Source: Rhodamnia argentea
Taxonomy: Eukaryota; Streptophyta; Magnoliopsida; Myrtales; Myrtaceae
Length of the DNA stretch: 64,000 bases
NCBI RefSeq assembly: GCF_020921035.1
Contig: NC_063159.1
Location: 22,761,782-22,825,781 of the forward strand
Direction of reading: 5' to 3'
In this document: positions 47,901 to 59,582 of the stretch, in pieces
Position numbering within the stretch: the first letter of the stretch is position 1
Layout of the letters: each line of letters begins with the position of its first letter
Notes under the pieces: model-generated
Seen by the model: the letters and a program-made list of their open reading frames with translations, nothing else
Databases searched by the model: none
Told to the model about the DNA's origin: nothing
Program-made: the position numbers and the translations under genes

Positions 47901-48834
47901 AACTGATTGTGTTATTATGTGCTCTCATGTTTCTCAGAATGGGCAATTAGCTTTTCTCTTTTCGGTTTGTTTACATGCGCCTGATTTTATAGCTTGTGCA
48001 CTTAATTTTAATATCGTGTATGTATTTCTAGATGTATTTCGTACATGTTTTTCATTACAACTTATCGAACTCCTTGAATAAACGAGATTTAGAAGATTTT
48101 TCAAAGGTACCAATTATCTTGTAAACTCAATACTTAAGATAGTTACGGACCGCCAATTGTGTATATCAACTAGGTTTAAAGAAAGATGAAGCTGCCTTTT
48201 GACTCGTTAAATAGACATATATTCTAGTCATGGTGCCCATTAGCATGTGCAGACTATTGCACAGAAAGAAGTCTAATTGAGTGTAGATTTTTGTGAGTGA
48301 CGCATTTGAGCTATATGCTGCATTGAAATGCCCTGTAACTTGAATTAAAAGAGAGGAATCCCCTTTTGCGACTTTTTTTCACGACTCTTTTGGTGGGAAA
48401 TATTACTCAATACAATTTGTGACCAATTTGATGATTTCAAGTGTCCCAAGTTTCTTGTTTACTATGTTTCATTGATTTCCAAGAATCTTTGTGAAGCTAT
48501 CTATTCTCTGGCCTTGTTTGACATGATCACTAGAAGATGATGTGTAGGTAACGTGGTTGAAACGTAATAATCCTAAGAGTTGGTTTGTTGAGAATATGTT
48601 TAGGTTTGTTCTGATATTTGTACCTTCAGCATATACATTTTTATTCTCCCATACATAAGCCATAATAAGGCCCATAAGGGCGCTCAAGATTTCTACATAT
48701 ACATATTTACACTGCAATGTACATTTTCTTGGTTTTGCAGGATAGTCTCTCTCCCAGACAACATGGACTTCATGATTTTCAACCACCGCGGTAGAGTGCT
48801 TCCTTCTCAACTGGATCTGAAGTTGAAGCATTGA
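44928..48834 (+). CDS. EMC5: ER membrane protein complex subunit 5 (EMC5/MMgT-like)
   Basis: Small membrane protein of the ER membrane complex, which inserts tail-anchored and multipass proteins. The family was also described as membrane magnesium transporters. Exons are 44928-45000, 45104-45156, 45238-45338 and 48741-48834, with GT-AG junctions and consistent phases, giving 106 residues (typical length). Two hydrophobic segments are visible, FGFAIGLFGVVILSHAAYS (about residues 3-21) and VVAELLVGLVLCTWAALTVP (about 43-62). Conserved blocks are YRGLLKIMEEEFSGPPLNVV and NMDFMIFNHRGRVLP. The first ATG (CAACGATGAG) follows a GC-rich leader from about 44780. The last intron is unusually long (3.4 kb) and shows nothing else recognisable. 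Confidence 0.93.
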
Positions 48835-49632
48835 AACTTCTGACGTAATGAATGCCCTGATGGCTTTATGAGCTTTCTTTCCCTCCATTTTGAACTCGAG
48901 ACACGTAGAAGTCTTATAATCCAAGCTTCACTAAAATTCCAAAAGCGTTCACTCTGTATAATTGCTGGAACTGTAGGAAAAACTGGAGATTTGCATTTAT
49001 TGGAGTACTTGCTGATTTTATCGTGCAAACAGAAAGATTGAATTTGATCGAGAAGCACAACATCACGTGTATGTTTAGTGTGTGTTTGACGTTTGGAGCT
49101 CTAGTGTGGTGAAAATGAGATCCATCTAGATTTTCCCTTTTGATGTTTCGAGCTCTATATGCAAAGCCTCCTTTATCTTCTTGTGAGCTTTATTTTATTG
49201 ATGTCCGGTGGCTTTATACTCCGTCTAATCCATAAAAAAGATCTGCTACCTACCAAAAAGAGCACCCGTTCTCACTTTGTCATGGAAAAGGGGGACTTCC
49301 TCTTAGATTGACTGCAATACACGACGGCTCTACCATAACACCTCAAGTTCTGGTACGGTAGTAACTTCAACGAAGAAAATAGGCATTAAGGCCTCTGGCA
49401 GTTTTAGGGTCACTGGAGCCGAGATTTCATCAAGAAAATAGGTGCATGATGTTTTGACGTGTCAACGCGTCAAGACGGGAAAAAGTTGCATGTACTTTTA
49501 GTGCGAAGAAACACACCTTAAGGTATCGAGAGAGCCCCTGGGATGAACATTGATTAAAAAACAGAGCCTGCCCGAAGGCACCCTACCATGGCAAAGTACA
49601 GATTGATTCAAGAGTCGTCAAGGCAGTTTTTA

Positions 49633-49664
<32 letters not shown>

Positions 49665-50195
49665 GATGAGGTTGAAGTCTAATCATATGCTTGTCCAAGT
49701 AAGCCGATCTTCACCTCATGCTTGTCTTCTGAATTGCAGTTTTTTCAGAATTAGGACTCCAACTAGCAAAAGAGTACACGAGCCAGATGCATGCACCGCT
49801 ACAATGGGCTGTACGTAGATACATGAATCTTCCCATATGTCAAACACTAGGTTCTAATTCTTCCACAGCCTAACATCAAATCCTGCCAGTCCTTTTCTTT
49901 TCCCTTTAGTATGGCCTAGGCCAATGCCCTGCCAAATACTCGAGAACCAAAACCCTGTAATTTATCTTCTTCCACATCGCATTTAATACGTAAGTATGGG
50001 CACCTCAGATAAGGAACGGCGCACCGAATAAATTTCTATATCAATAGAAGGAAAAGGTATGATTGCTCTTTACAATCCATTTCTCTGCCTCAAGTTCTCC
50101 TGAAAGAGGCCAAGTGGATTGTCAAGTTGAATAACCACAAGGAGATCACATGCACAGTTGCAGTCATTCAATGAGGAAAGGCCGAAACTTCCAAG
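48835..50195. other. Spacer between EMC5 and SAUR genes
   Basis: The EMC5 3' untranslated region is expected to about 49100. A (GA)n microsatellite lies at about 49640-49664. No exon or element with clear ends is seen. Confidence 0.5.
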
Positions 50196-50202
50196 TATAA
50201 AT
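50196..50202 (+). promoter_or_regulatory. Possible TATA box of the SAUR gene
   Basis: TATAAAT lies 78 bases upstream of the SAUR start codon, a spacing compatible with a short leader. Assigned by pattern and position only. Confidence 0.4.
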
Positions 50203-50279
50203 CCGCCAGTGTTTCTATTTCCATTACAGAGAAAGAACATGTACAGGATCTAGCATTGTTGGTGAAAGTCGCGAAAAAA

Positions 50280-50639
50280 ATGCACATCAAGCACAAGGAT
50301 GAGAGCAACGAGAAATGGAGGAAAAATAGCTCATTTCTCAGTCTAGGAAAGGCAATGAAACAGTTCCAGAAGGTTGTCCTCTATCTCTGCAGACGGCCCG
50401 TGAGATACTGCAACATCATCAAGGGAAACGATAGAATGGCCAAAATGAAAGACGGATACTTCTCTGTCGTCACGATAGGGCGTGGCGAGCCCAGGAAGTT
50501 CATTGTTGCATTAAGATATCTCAGCCATCCTCCATTTCTCAAGTTATTAGATGCAGCAGAACGGGAATTTGGATTTAATCAAGAAGGTGTTCTTGTAATC
50601 CCCTGCGAACCAAGTGAGCTCCAAAGAATCCTATCATGA
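50280..50639 (+). CDS. SAUR-like auxin-responsive protein
   Basis: Single-exon 119-residue protein of the SAUR family, early auxin-responsive regulators often acting on PP2C.D phosphatases and plasma-membrane H+-ATPases. The conserved SAUR domain spans about residues 60-118: GYFSVVTIGRGEPRKFIVAL, YLSHPPFLKLLDAAEREFGF and GVLVIPCEPSELQRIL. The basic N-terminal extension (HIKHKDESNEKWRKN) is long compared with the shortest SAURs. The start is the first ATG in frame (50280). Intron-less structure fits the family. No tandem SAUR copies are visible nearby, unlike the usual clusters. Confidence 0.92.
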   Translation: MHIKHKDESNEKWRKNSSFLSLGKAMKQFQKVVLYLCRRPVRYCNIIKGNDRMAKMKDGYFSVVTIGRGEPRKFIVALRYLSHPPFLKLLDAAEREFGFNQEGVLVIPCEPSELQRILS

Positions 50640-53104
50640 AGTGTGCAGATCAGGATTGACAAGTGCAGGTCAAATTCCAACAAGCAGGAGAGCAAATCCA
50701 ACAAAATTACTTGTACTTGTCGAAAATATATGTATACAATGTCTAGTAACATATCATTTCAACAGTCTCATTGGCATACATAAAAGAGTTTCAGGAAAAT
50801 ATATGTAGATATCCAAAGGTCACATCGGACTCCTTACTAGTTCTGAAGAAATAGTGTAATTAAATCAGAACAAATCATGCTGGACATTGCCCTGTTTCCA
50901 ATCAGTTACATAATAATTCCAAACTCATGGCAGTCCTGAAGTATCACGGGTAATGTCAAGGATATCTCCCTTTTAGGACATTATCTCGGAGATAGGATTG
51001 ACATACGTTATTTCCTTTTCAGTAAAAATTAGTTCCAATTACATTAAGGGGATTGAGTACTTTGCAGCACCAACTGAAGGTAGAAGAGGTACTGTTTGTC
51101 CGGGTCCTACTGTACAAGACACAGTTGATTATGTCTCATGAATTCCAGAGAATGGACGGGTTGTCTCATCAAGCATCAGCAGAATCAAGTATTTGTGAGG
51201 TACTAGATAACACGGCACAAGAAAATTCTACATTTTGAATGAGGAATGCTGCATGGTGTTAACATTACACCAAGTATCCAAGAAATAGAAAGTCGTCAGT
51301 TCAGTATGAGAAGTAAAAATTGTCCTTCCATTAAGACGTCATACAAGCAACCAGGACAATTTAGTTTCAACTGTGTGGTACAAACAATGCACTGCAGAGT
51401 GACTTCAAGAGGAACAGATATGCCCCAGCCTACTTAGCTCATATTTTACCAGGATAACCCAGTAAAAGTTTACTCAAAAAACCTTCCTTGACCATATATA
51501 TGCAGTTATGCACTTCCTCGAATGTGAAACACGCTATATAAATATGAGAAGGTGCAATGTCATCTAAATGTCAATTCAGGGTCATCAAATAGCTATGATA
51601 TAGTAAAGCATTGAAGAAGAGTAGACTCAATAGGTATCGCTCAACAGTTCGCAAACTTAATCAACTAATGGTTTTTGGACACTTCTCATATATTTCACAC
51701 ATATAAGAACAAATATCTAGAAACTGCTGCTGTAACGTATAAATGTGTTTCATTTTAAAAGTTGCTCTCAACACACGAGTTTACTGTCAAAAATCACTTG
51801 TGAGTAATCAACAATTAACTTTACACACTCCAGTCCAGTTCAACCTAGGAAGCGGCTGCAACTGGCCTGATTGGTGCAGTTCGAAGAATCGGGAACTGGC
51901 CCAAGACACGGTAGATTCATGGTTATAGCTTGGGAACTGCACAATCCAGGTTGGTTCCAGGTTTGAACCGCGTTTTTTAAACAAATTTCTGCCTTTATTG
52001 AAAATGAAGAACATAGGTCTAGTGGCTGGTGAAGATTCAAACTTTGGTCCCAAAGAGAGAAAGTCATTAATGCTAATTCACAGAATATTCAAAATCCTTT
52101 GACCATTTTAGGTTTTTTACAGCCACCACAAATACATCCCTCTATGTTGTACCTTCCTCTCATCCTTCAACCTAAGTTCTGATGCTAATCTACAATAATC
52201 TCTCATGTCTTGGATCTCGTGCTTTCATCCCTTTCTAATTACCATCTCCATAGTCCCCCTTTATTAGAATGGTCCTACTCACGAACAGGCTTGGGATCAG
52301 CCCATTCAGTTCCCAACAAGTTCTAGAATCGTCCGGGCTGATTCCCAGTTCCAGAAGTTTTAAAAATGACCCAGCCGGACCATGCTTTGTCCTAGTCAGT
52401 AATCCCGTTCTAGTTAAAATTCAACCGAATGGTATTTGTAAGTCAAAATAACCTGCTATATGTCAGACCACCGTATCTTGACGTTCTTTACAACGAAAGT
52501 GAATTGGTAGCAATTACAAGAAAATGGTATCCTTGTATAGCGACGTAAATTGGAAACTATTTACTCAAATTTACTTTCCAAATCGAATTAATATTCCCAA
52601 GACAAGTAACTAAGTGGCCTTGATGCTCAAGTGCTAAGCCAACTTTATTCTCAATGAAGTACTTAAATCGGAGTACAAGAAAGCAATATCCTCGAAGTAA
52701 TATCCTCGGATAGCGCCTTAAATCGAAAACTATTTACGCAAGGTTACTTTCCCAATCGAATTCATATTCCCAATTCGAGTAATGCGCGTGTATCTGCTTC
52801 TTGCCTCCAATAGGCATATGCATCCGCAAAAGTACTTTGGGAGCAGAAATAATGTCATTTCATACAGTAATGGTAAGACGCTCATATATTGGATAAGAAC
52901 ACAAGAAAATGTAATTAAAAGAATTGTTTACAAAGTAGAGTCAGAGCATTAAAAGAGACACTCACATACCTCAGAGTATAGTTAGCCGAACTACAAGAAT
53001 TCCTGCCTAAACTGCCCTAAAATTTCCACCAGAAGCAACACTGTGGCCTCAGCGGTCAACCAATTTGGTGCACCTTGCAAATCATAGTGCTACTCTCTAT
53101 CAAT
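50640..53104. other. Spacer between SAUR and TAF8
   Basis: No supported gene. A stretch at about 51820-51975 and 52290-52390 contains GGAACTGG/CCAGTTCC-like phrases similar to the GGTTCC-rich subterminal DNA of hAT elements, without definable ends. The last 100-150 bases before 53104 are presumed TAF8 3' untranslated region. Confidence 0.45.
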
Positions 53105-54226
53105 TTACATCTGAGTGAGCTCCTGCGGATTTTCCATGGCTTGCCTAAGGATGTATTCAGCTCTTCTCTTCTTGTCGTCTCTCTCCTCTTCACGCCCAAT
53201 CAGAGAGACAGGTCTACTGAGATATTTGTTATGAAGATTTAGATCCGAAGACTGACCAAAAACTTTTTTCCCAGTCTTGAACTTGAAATGAATAGCAGGT
53301 CTCTTATCAGGAAGGACCTTATTATCATCACCGTCACCATCTTCACAAAATCGATCTTTCACGGCTTCAATTGCAGGGGCAAATGTCTCCAGGACAGATA
53401 AACTATTCTCCTTTGTAGGTCCATTGGAAAGCATAACAGGCAAATTAACAGATGCGACTTCCTTCTCACCAGGTGGCAAAGGTGTGGTGAGATAAGGATT
53501 GCCTTCGTCTGCCTTCAATTCTTTCGGCTGGTGATGTTGAGCAATATTCGAGGTTGAAGCTCCCGCGGAACCAAACTGGGCTAGCCTTTGCTGCAAATTC
53601 AACAAAGACCTCTCCGCATTTCTCCTTTGCCTCGCTTGCTCAATCTTATCAGCACGCAGATCCGACTTCCGCTCATTCCACACGGGTGTCTGCTTATAAG
53701 TGTGAGGATCTGGCAAAGCCGGCAACCAAGCCGGTACATGCTTGCCAGGTGGAGTCTCACCCATTTGTGTGAAACTTGGGATCAGACGCCTATCTCTGGC
53801 TACTGGAAATCGAGCTATGGACTGATTGAAGGGAACCTCCTCGGCGGATTGCGCATAATCCAGAATTTCCATTACTGTGCCAGAACTGGCAAGGCAGTGA
53901 CTAACTCCCGAAGCCCCCGAAAAACCTTGAAAATTCCCTAAATCTTCTAGAGCTCTAATAATGTCAAAAACATTACAGTGAGTCCTACCAGAGATATTAG
54001 CATAAAAGCTTGCAGCCTTGCCAATATCGTGAAGATAACGAATTGCTATATCCGAAAGAGAGTCCAAACCGGAGTCCCTGACACTCTCAAAGCCAACACC
54101 CTCACAAATCTGTGCTACCGCAACCCTCGATACCGCACGAGCAAAGTCGTCAGCTTTAGCTCTTCCACCTGGAGCATCAGCCTTAGTTTCGTTACCAGTT
54201 GTTGTATTTACACCTCCATTGTTCAT
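53105..54226 (-). CDS. TAF8: TFIID subunit 8 (TAF8)
   Basis: Subunit of the general transcription factor TFIID, nuclear. TAF8 pairs with TAF10 through a histone fold. The 373-residue coding region is one exon. A bromodomain-associated histone fold lies at about residues 24-105 (DDFARAVSRVAVAQICEGVG, SDIAIRYLHDIGKAA, NVFDIIRALEDLG). A conserved TAF8 C-terminal motif lies at about 150-185 (SFTQMGETPPGKHVPAWLPA, PDPHTYKQTPVW). A Lys/Arg-rich region follows (RADKIEQARQRRNAERSLL), then a low-complexity tail ending ENPQELTQM. The ATG at 54226 starts MNNGGVNTTTGN and is the first in frame. Length fits plant TAF8 as I recall it. Very secure. Confidence 0.95.
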   Translation of the reverse strand: MNNGGVNTTTGNETKADAPGGRAKADDFARAVSRVAVAQICEGVGFESVRDSGLDSLSDIAIRYLHDIGKAASFYANISGRTHCNVFDIIRALEDLGNFQGFSGASGVSHCLASSGTVMEILDYAQSAEEVPFNQSIARFPVARDRRLIPSFTQMGETPPGKHVPAWLPALPDPHTYKQTPVWNERKSDLRADKIEQARQRRNAERSLLNLQQRLAQFGSAGASTSNIAQHHQPKELKADEGNPYLTTPLPPGEKEVASVNLPVMLSNGPTKENSLSVLETFAPAIEAVKDRFCEDGDGDDNKVLPDKRPAIHFKFKTGKKVFGQSSDLNLHNKYLSRPVSLIGREEERDDKKRRAEYILRQAMENPQELTQM

Positions 54227-55050
54227 ATTCGATGACTCATATCAATTGAAGATAACCGGAGGACAAAATTTCCTTCATTCGACCCAGAATCTCTCAGCTC
54301 AGCTCAGCCCGGCCTGAGATCTGCTCCATCAAGGCAATCATTTCTCCTCCATTTCCACTCCTTTGATACAGCAGAGTGAGGAGAGCGTTCGAAATGGAGG
54401 AGAAACAAAAGGCTTCAAAGACAAGCAGAGAATTCCGACAATTAGGTATCAAGGAAAACGGGAAAGCTCCATAACTGGGCCAAGTTCAGTAGATAACTTA
54501 ATCGACCAGCTTATAGCAAGAGGAAAAAGAAATGGACGAGCTCCAAAAGTGCAATCCGCGAGCCCCAGATCCAGCTCGGTCTCCGCGAAACCCTAGAGGC
54601 TGAAATCACACTCAGAAGCGACTGACACTCGCGAGCGACGGAAATTCCAAGAAGCTCGGTCCGGATCAAGAATCCGCAGTGCCCACCAGCAGCTCGCGAG
54701 CTCAGGGACCGAATCAAAACCCCACTGATCGGTCGCGGAACCAGCGGAATCCGGGCCGAAGCTGCGTGACCCCACCCCGAGCTCTCACAGAAACCCTAGA
54801 GGGACGACGGATTCTTTCTAGGGCTTGCGCGAGAGGCGAGATTGGGGTCGGCGAACGAAGCGGGAAAGTTCTGGGTGGGGGGGGAGGAATTTCGAAAAGT
54901 GGATAAACCCTGGCAAGACCCTCGGAGCTTGAACAGAGACGACCACGAAGGGTGAAGAAGATCCAAAGCAGGTGAAGAGAGAGAGAGAGAGAGAGAGAGA
55001 GGGGAGCGAGGTCGATGAAAAGGCATGAGAGTGGCGAGTTTATTTATAGG
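54227..55050 (-). promoter_or_regulatory. TAF8 leader and promoter region
   Basis: Upstream of the start codon on the minus strand, a TATAAATA string (plus 55041-55048 reads TATTTATA) is followed by a (CT)n leader (about 54977-55003 as GA on plus). The long gap to the ATG suggests an untranslated exon and a 5'-UTR intron, though I could not fix its ends. Confidence 0.45.
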
Positions 55051-56053
55051 GCTTTGGTTCCATCTCGCAGGTTTGACCAATGAGAGAAGAGGACGCACGA
55101 GCCTCACGCGCCTCGTCGCTGGAAAAGATCTGTACTCGCCCACTTCTTTGAGCGAGTCCGTCCGTGGCCAGTAGTAAGTAGCGCGGAGGAAAATGTCGTA
55201 AACTACGAGTCTGGATTTAAATTTGGGTAAAATGACAAAATATTATGTCCGGTGTTTAGCAATGTCTTTTAAGCTAGATAAACTCGAATATATCTGAATA
55301 AAATGGCGGATAAGAAATCCGAATCAGGGGTGAAATAAATTCGGATTGGGTAACTTTATTTTAAATAATGCAACGAATTTATTCCAACGATAGAGAGTGA
55401 GTTTCGCCGCCCACAGTGCACCTCCATGACGGTCGATTATCGTTTCTTCCGACCACCGTGCAATCGTGATCGCCTCCGACCACTGCCCATCGTCATTGTC
55501 GTCCAGCCGATCGTACTCCAACGACTAAGGGTGTAAAGAAGAAGTTAAACATCACATGGCCGTCACCATCTAGGAACTCAAATCTCGTCCTTCGCGTCAT
55601 CATCCATGACAAAGGCGTGTCCGTCCTCATTACTCACTACCCTAGTGATGTCCACTAGTGGATCTCCATCCGGTCATCCACCTCCTACCGCCCTTCACTA
55701 CCCAAATCATCGGCTTCAATGTCAAGTGGCAACCGAGCTTTGCGCTTGGCATTAACGTCGATCGCCTCATCTACTAGATTGTCGCTGCTACTACCTCCTC
55801 CGGTCACTCGGCATCCCAAGGCTCGTTTTTGTCGTTGTTCGAATCGCCTTTGATATAATGAAACCGAGAAAAGATTACGGGGTTGGAGGTAAAAAGGAGA
55901 TGGCGGTTGATATAGCGAAATTGGCGACGAACAAGATGAACCGAATGGAGTTGAATAGAACGGGTTTCGGATGCTGGATAGGGAGCTCAAGTGGTGATAT
56001 CGCAGGAGATTGCACTAGGCACGTGAGATTTTCAAAATATTTTCAAAGATTTT

Positions 56054-56692
56054 TTATCCTATTTTGGATCGCACCATATATGTAAGGGGGTTTTTCGAAA
56101 TCCGAAGGATGTAAGGAGGATTTATAATCCCACCTTATCCTACCCAATCCAAATCCAAATCTGAACAACTAAACACGGCCCAAGATTTATGGGAAGAGCG
56201 AAGAAGAAGCTCAAGAGTGGCACACTATGAAGAGAGCTAGGCAATGAAACTAGACGAAAGGATCATCAATCTCTCTATCAACTTATGGGCCTGCTGCTGG
56301 AAGGTAGACTCAAGTCAACTTTGGTTGGCGACTACTAGATAGGCAAGTATCGTAGCCTCCCGTGCTTGAAGTCATGTACGGGAGGATTCGGCTTCCTACA
56401 AGTGGACATGTGCTTCGCACGGTGTCTAGTAACCGACATGTCCACTAGTACCCCTAGTTACTAAACACTATTTTTATCCTATATTAGATTGCACCAATAT
56501 GTGAGGGGATTTTTTGAAATTCGAAGCATATATGGAGGATTTCTAATTACATTTTTTCCTATCCAATCCCCATCCAAATCCAAATCCGAACGACTAAAAG
56601 CAGCCCAAGAGTTATGGTAAGAGCGAAGAAGAAGCTCAGGAGTTGCTCGCTATGAAAGAGCTAGGCAATGATACTAGACAAAGGGATCGCCA
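56054..56692. repeat. Direct repeat pair, about 220 bp, offset about 419 bp
   Basis: Both copies (56054-56273 and 56473-56692) contain TTTTTNGAAAT(C/T)CGAAG, CCAAATCCAAATC, AGAGCGAAGAAGAAGCTCA and GAGCTAGGCAATGA in the same order, with about 80% identity by eye. The 200 bp between them contains GACATGTCCACTAGTA-type text. They may be LTR-like ends of a small (TRIM-like) element or a segmental duplication. Confidence 0.6.
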
Positions 56693-56981
56693 ATTTCGAC
56701 TCAATCAAACAACTGAGCCAGGCAGGTGAGCCAACTTGGATACTTGATTTCCTAAATTGAAGCTTAATTGGAAGAATTTTCGATCCCTAAATGTGAGCCA
56801 TTTGGCTCGACAAAATTTGAAGTTGAATCAACAGCTGAATAAGCAAATTCAGAATATCACGGCATGATGCAAACCATACAGAGACTTTCTTTTAGCAAAT
56901 TTTAGGCTTGGTGCACGAGCCAGAAGGTCTAGTCTCCTGAAAAGTGTAATAATATACTATCATAATAGATAAATGGCTGAA

Positions 56982-56983
<2 letters not shown>

Positions 56984-57020
<37 letters not shown>
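56984..57020. repeat. (CT)n microsatellite
   Basis: About 18 uninterrupted CT units. Confidence 0.9.
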
Positions 57021-57027
<7 letters not shown>

Positions 57028-57109
57028 TTTTTTATAGCCTCATAAATAACGAGATGTCAAGAATGGTGACCAACTAATTTGAGAATAAATTGAATGAAAT
57101 GCATAGAAT

Positions 57110-57300
57110 AAAGGCCTATTCGGTAACACTTCAAATTCTCTTATTTTTGTTCTTTCGTTACCCGAAACAAAAAAAGAACAGAAATATGTTCGGTAGCGTT
57201 AGTATTTATGCTTTCGAGAACAAAAATTGTTCTCGATGACAGATTTGGAACAAAAACAAATAAAAAAGATTATTTCTTTGTTAAGGGAACAAAAAAGAAC
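57110..57300. mobile_element. MITE-like fragment
   Basis: GGCCTATTCGGTAACACTTC, then repeated 'GAACAAAAA'/'TTTTTGTTC' phrases in both orientations, resembles the terminal text of the PIF-like MITE family (compare GGCCTGTTTGACAACGATTC at 36466). No matching right end was found, so the boundaries are uncertain. Confidence 0.35.
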
Positions 57301-58147
57301 AAGTCACGTCCCACTCTCTCACTCTCTCACCACGCTCGACCGAGAGAGATCTCCCCTTGCTCGCCCGGTTACTCATCGTCCGACATCCTCGTCGCACGAC
57401 TCCGTAGTTCATTCGATGAGTTTCTATTTTCGGTTCCGCCGCCCTCATCGTTGAACCCTCTCCACTCATCGCCTTAAGGGAGGGTCATTCTCGCTGATCC
57501 GGGTGATGATGAAGAACCAAGTCTTGCTCGAGGGCGACGAGGGCCCTCATCCAGATCGATGAGGGCCGCTTGAGCAAGAGTGGCCCTTGCCCAAATCAAA
57601 TTGAATCATTGCTTCTGAAATTAGATTTGTGAGGGATTGATGGGTCGTAAGCTACATTGTTGTTTTCCATGAAAAGAATACAAGCATATATGGGAAGCTA
57701 TCCCTTGACCCTTTTCCTCTATTTCCCTTTTTGTAATCCCGCTTTGCACAACAATTAACTCATGGTCAATTATAAGATTTGGAGGTGGATTCTTTTCCAT
57801 TTGCTAGGGGTTCCTCAGGAGCTTAGAAGAACAAGGAAAGTGAACCTGTCTTTGAGAGTTGCCATCTTAAGCAATTTGGTGATATCAGTAATAACAAGGC
57901 TTCTATAATCCTCTCAGAACCCGTACTCCAAAATATTAGCGGGGTTGTATCAAATGAAAATAAATCTCATTCTCGTAAGTTCTTCAATTATTTTTTATGT
58001 GAGGAGAAAATATTAGGTACCGTCGGGGAACCACATCAACAATACTCATCTCCACTCATCGTGCGACACGTGCTACACGGGCCCACCTTTTAGAAAAAGA
58101 AAATCTCTCTCTTCTCTCTTCATCCCCTCTCTCTTGAAGCCTGGTCC

Positions 58148-59582
58148 TAAGGATGAGCATGGTTCCGGGGTAGAACCGAGAACCGAAGAACCGAACCTAT
58201 GGTTCCGGTTCAGGTTCAGGTTCTAGTAAACCGGGGTCCGGTTCTCGGTTCTTCCTTTTCGAGAACCGTTGGCTCCGGTTCCCAGTTCTCTATGGAACCA
58301 AACCGGAACCGGATCCGGAACCTATGAATATATAAACCCTAATTTAGGCTTTCTAGTTTCTATTTCTCTTTTCTCCCTACTCTGGGAAGATCTCCCATGC
58401 CCTTGAGTGGCCATCCCTCACCGTCAACAGCCTTGTCCGGCCCTTCGATGACGACCCTTCTCTTGCCATCAACCGCCTTGTCCTCAGCACCCACACCTCC
58501 GACAGCGTCCCCAACTTCCTCGTGCTTGGCAACATCCTCCTCCCCACCAAATCTGTTCATTCCAGCGAGATTTTACCAAGTTGGGTTTATCAGTTAATCT
58601 ATAGCCTTGATTTCCTTTATATACGTGTCTCTGCTTCTTTGTTTCTATGCATTGTGTTTTTGCTGAGTTGAGCATAGCTTCTGCACTTGTGGGTATTTGG
58701 AAACTCCCTTAAATATTTTGATAAATACCAAGTTTGTGATTTTGCCTATTTTGCTAGCAATTGGTTCATCTCTATTCCAAGTCAACTAAAAAGTCCTAGG
58801 AGCTGCACTTACTTTGTTGTTTCGTTTGACCCTTTTCCAATTCTAGCCTTTTTCCTCTAGCTTTTGGTTCAATATTATTATGATTGTCTATCATTTTTTG
58901 GGATTTTTTTTGTTCTTTTCGGGTGCGCAGAAAATGTAAATGGTCATTTTGCTGATGGGTGGAATCGTCCTATCTGTAAATTCTGAACTTGTTTGGAAGA
59001 TGCTGAATGAAAAGGAAATATCAATGTTCTTTGTTCCGGCAATGTCCCTCAATTGATGACGGCTTTTGACAATAAAGCAGAGTGTCCGATCTGATTGTCT
59101 TGCTTCCGGAGATTAACTCCAATAAACTTTGTACATCCGCAGCAACTTTTCTGCGGTGGAACGAAAAGTTTAAGAGAACTCCAGATACGCTTCCATGGCA
59201 TGGCAGAGACAATTGACTGGTTTGTTTGATCGTTATGTACGAGTCCTCTCTTGAAACTAGGTTATGGGTTTGCTAGAAAGTCCCAACAGGCCGACGGCTT
59301 ATTGATGTAGTAATGTACTGGCTTTTCTTTATCAACTGCTAATCACTCTACGATTAAAAATGATTATGTGGATGTTGGAGCTGTTTTTCTTAAGTGTTTT
59401 TGGTGAAATTGGCGGGTTTCCGGGTATCCTGCAACTGGACCTAGAACCCGTGACATGGTAGGTTCCGGGTTCCATAGTATTTATGGTAGATTCTAAGTTC
59501 CGAAAAATAAGGAACTTGTACTAGCTGATAGGTTTCGGGTTCTAGGTGGAACCTACCCATAACCTGGAATCGCTCACCTTTA
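58148..59582. mobile_element. Non-autonomous hAT-type element carrying host gene DNA
   Basis: The left end TAAGGATGAGCATGGTTCC and the right end (reverse complement TAAAGGTGAGCGATTCC) match at 9 of the first 11 bases. They resemble the widespread plant hAT terminus YARGGRTGAGCA. Both subterminal zones are packed with GGTTCC/GGAACC (about 58170-58325 and 59400-59570). Flanking 8-mers CCTGGTCC and TTTGATCC agree at 5 of 8, a decayed duplication at best. The interior has no transposase and instead holds an MSI1-like fragment (58381-58548). Confidence 0.65.
58381..58548 (+). pseudogene. Captured MSI1-like WD40 (CAF-1/RbAp48) gene fragment
   Basis: One plus-strand frame reads ISHALEWPSLTV followed after about 24 residues by LSTHTSDSVPNFLVLGNILL. 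This is the N-terminal signature of plant MSI1/MSI2-type histone-binding WD40 proteins (canonical SHPLEWPSLTV and LGTHTSxxxPNFLM). It is cut off on both sides and is preceded by 5'-leader-like DNA (AAACCCTAATTTAGGC). No start codon or remaining WD repeats follow. It is enclosed by the hAT-type ends at 58148 and 59582, so transduplication is the likely origin. Confidence 0.7.

Larger units (their letters stand above)
55051..57105. other. Spacer with a 220-bp direct repeat
   Basis: No exon supported. Contains the repeat pair 56054-56273 / 56473-56692 and a CT microsatellite (about 56984-57020). Confidence 0.5.

Noticed and set aside
58360..58675. Genuine small genes in the Pro/Ser/Thr-rich and antisense frames
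   Set aside because: These frames are shadows of the MSI1-like reading frame. Neither shows homology or a plausible start.
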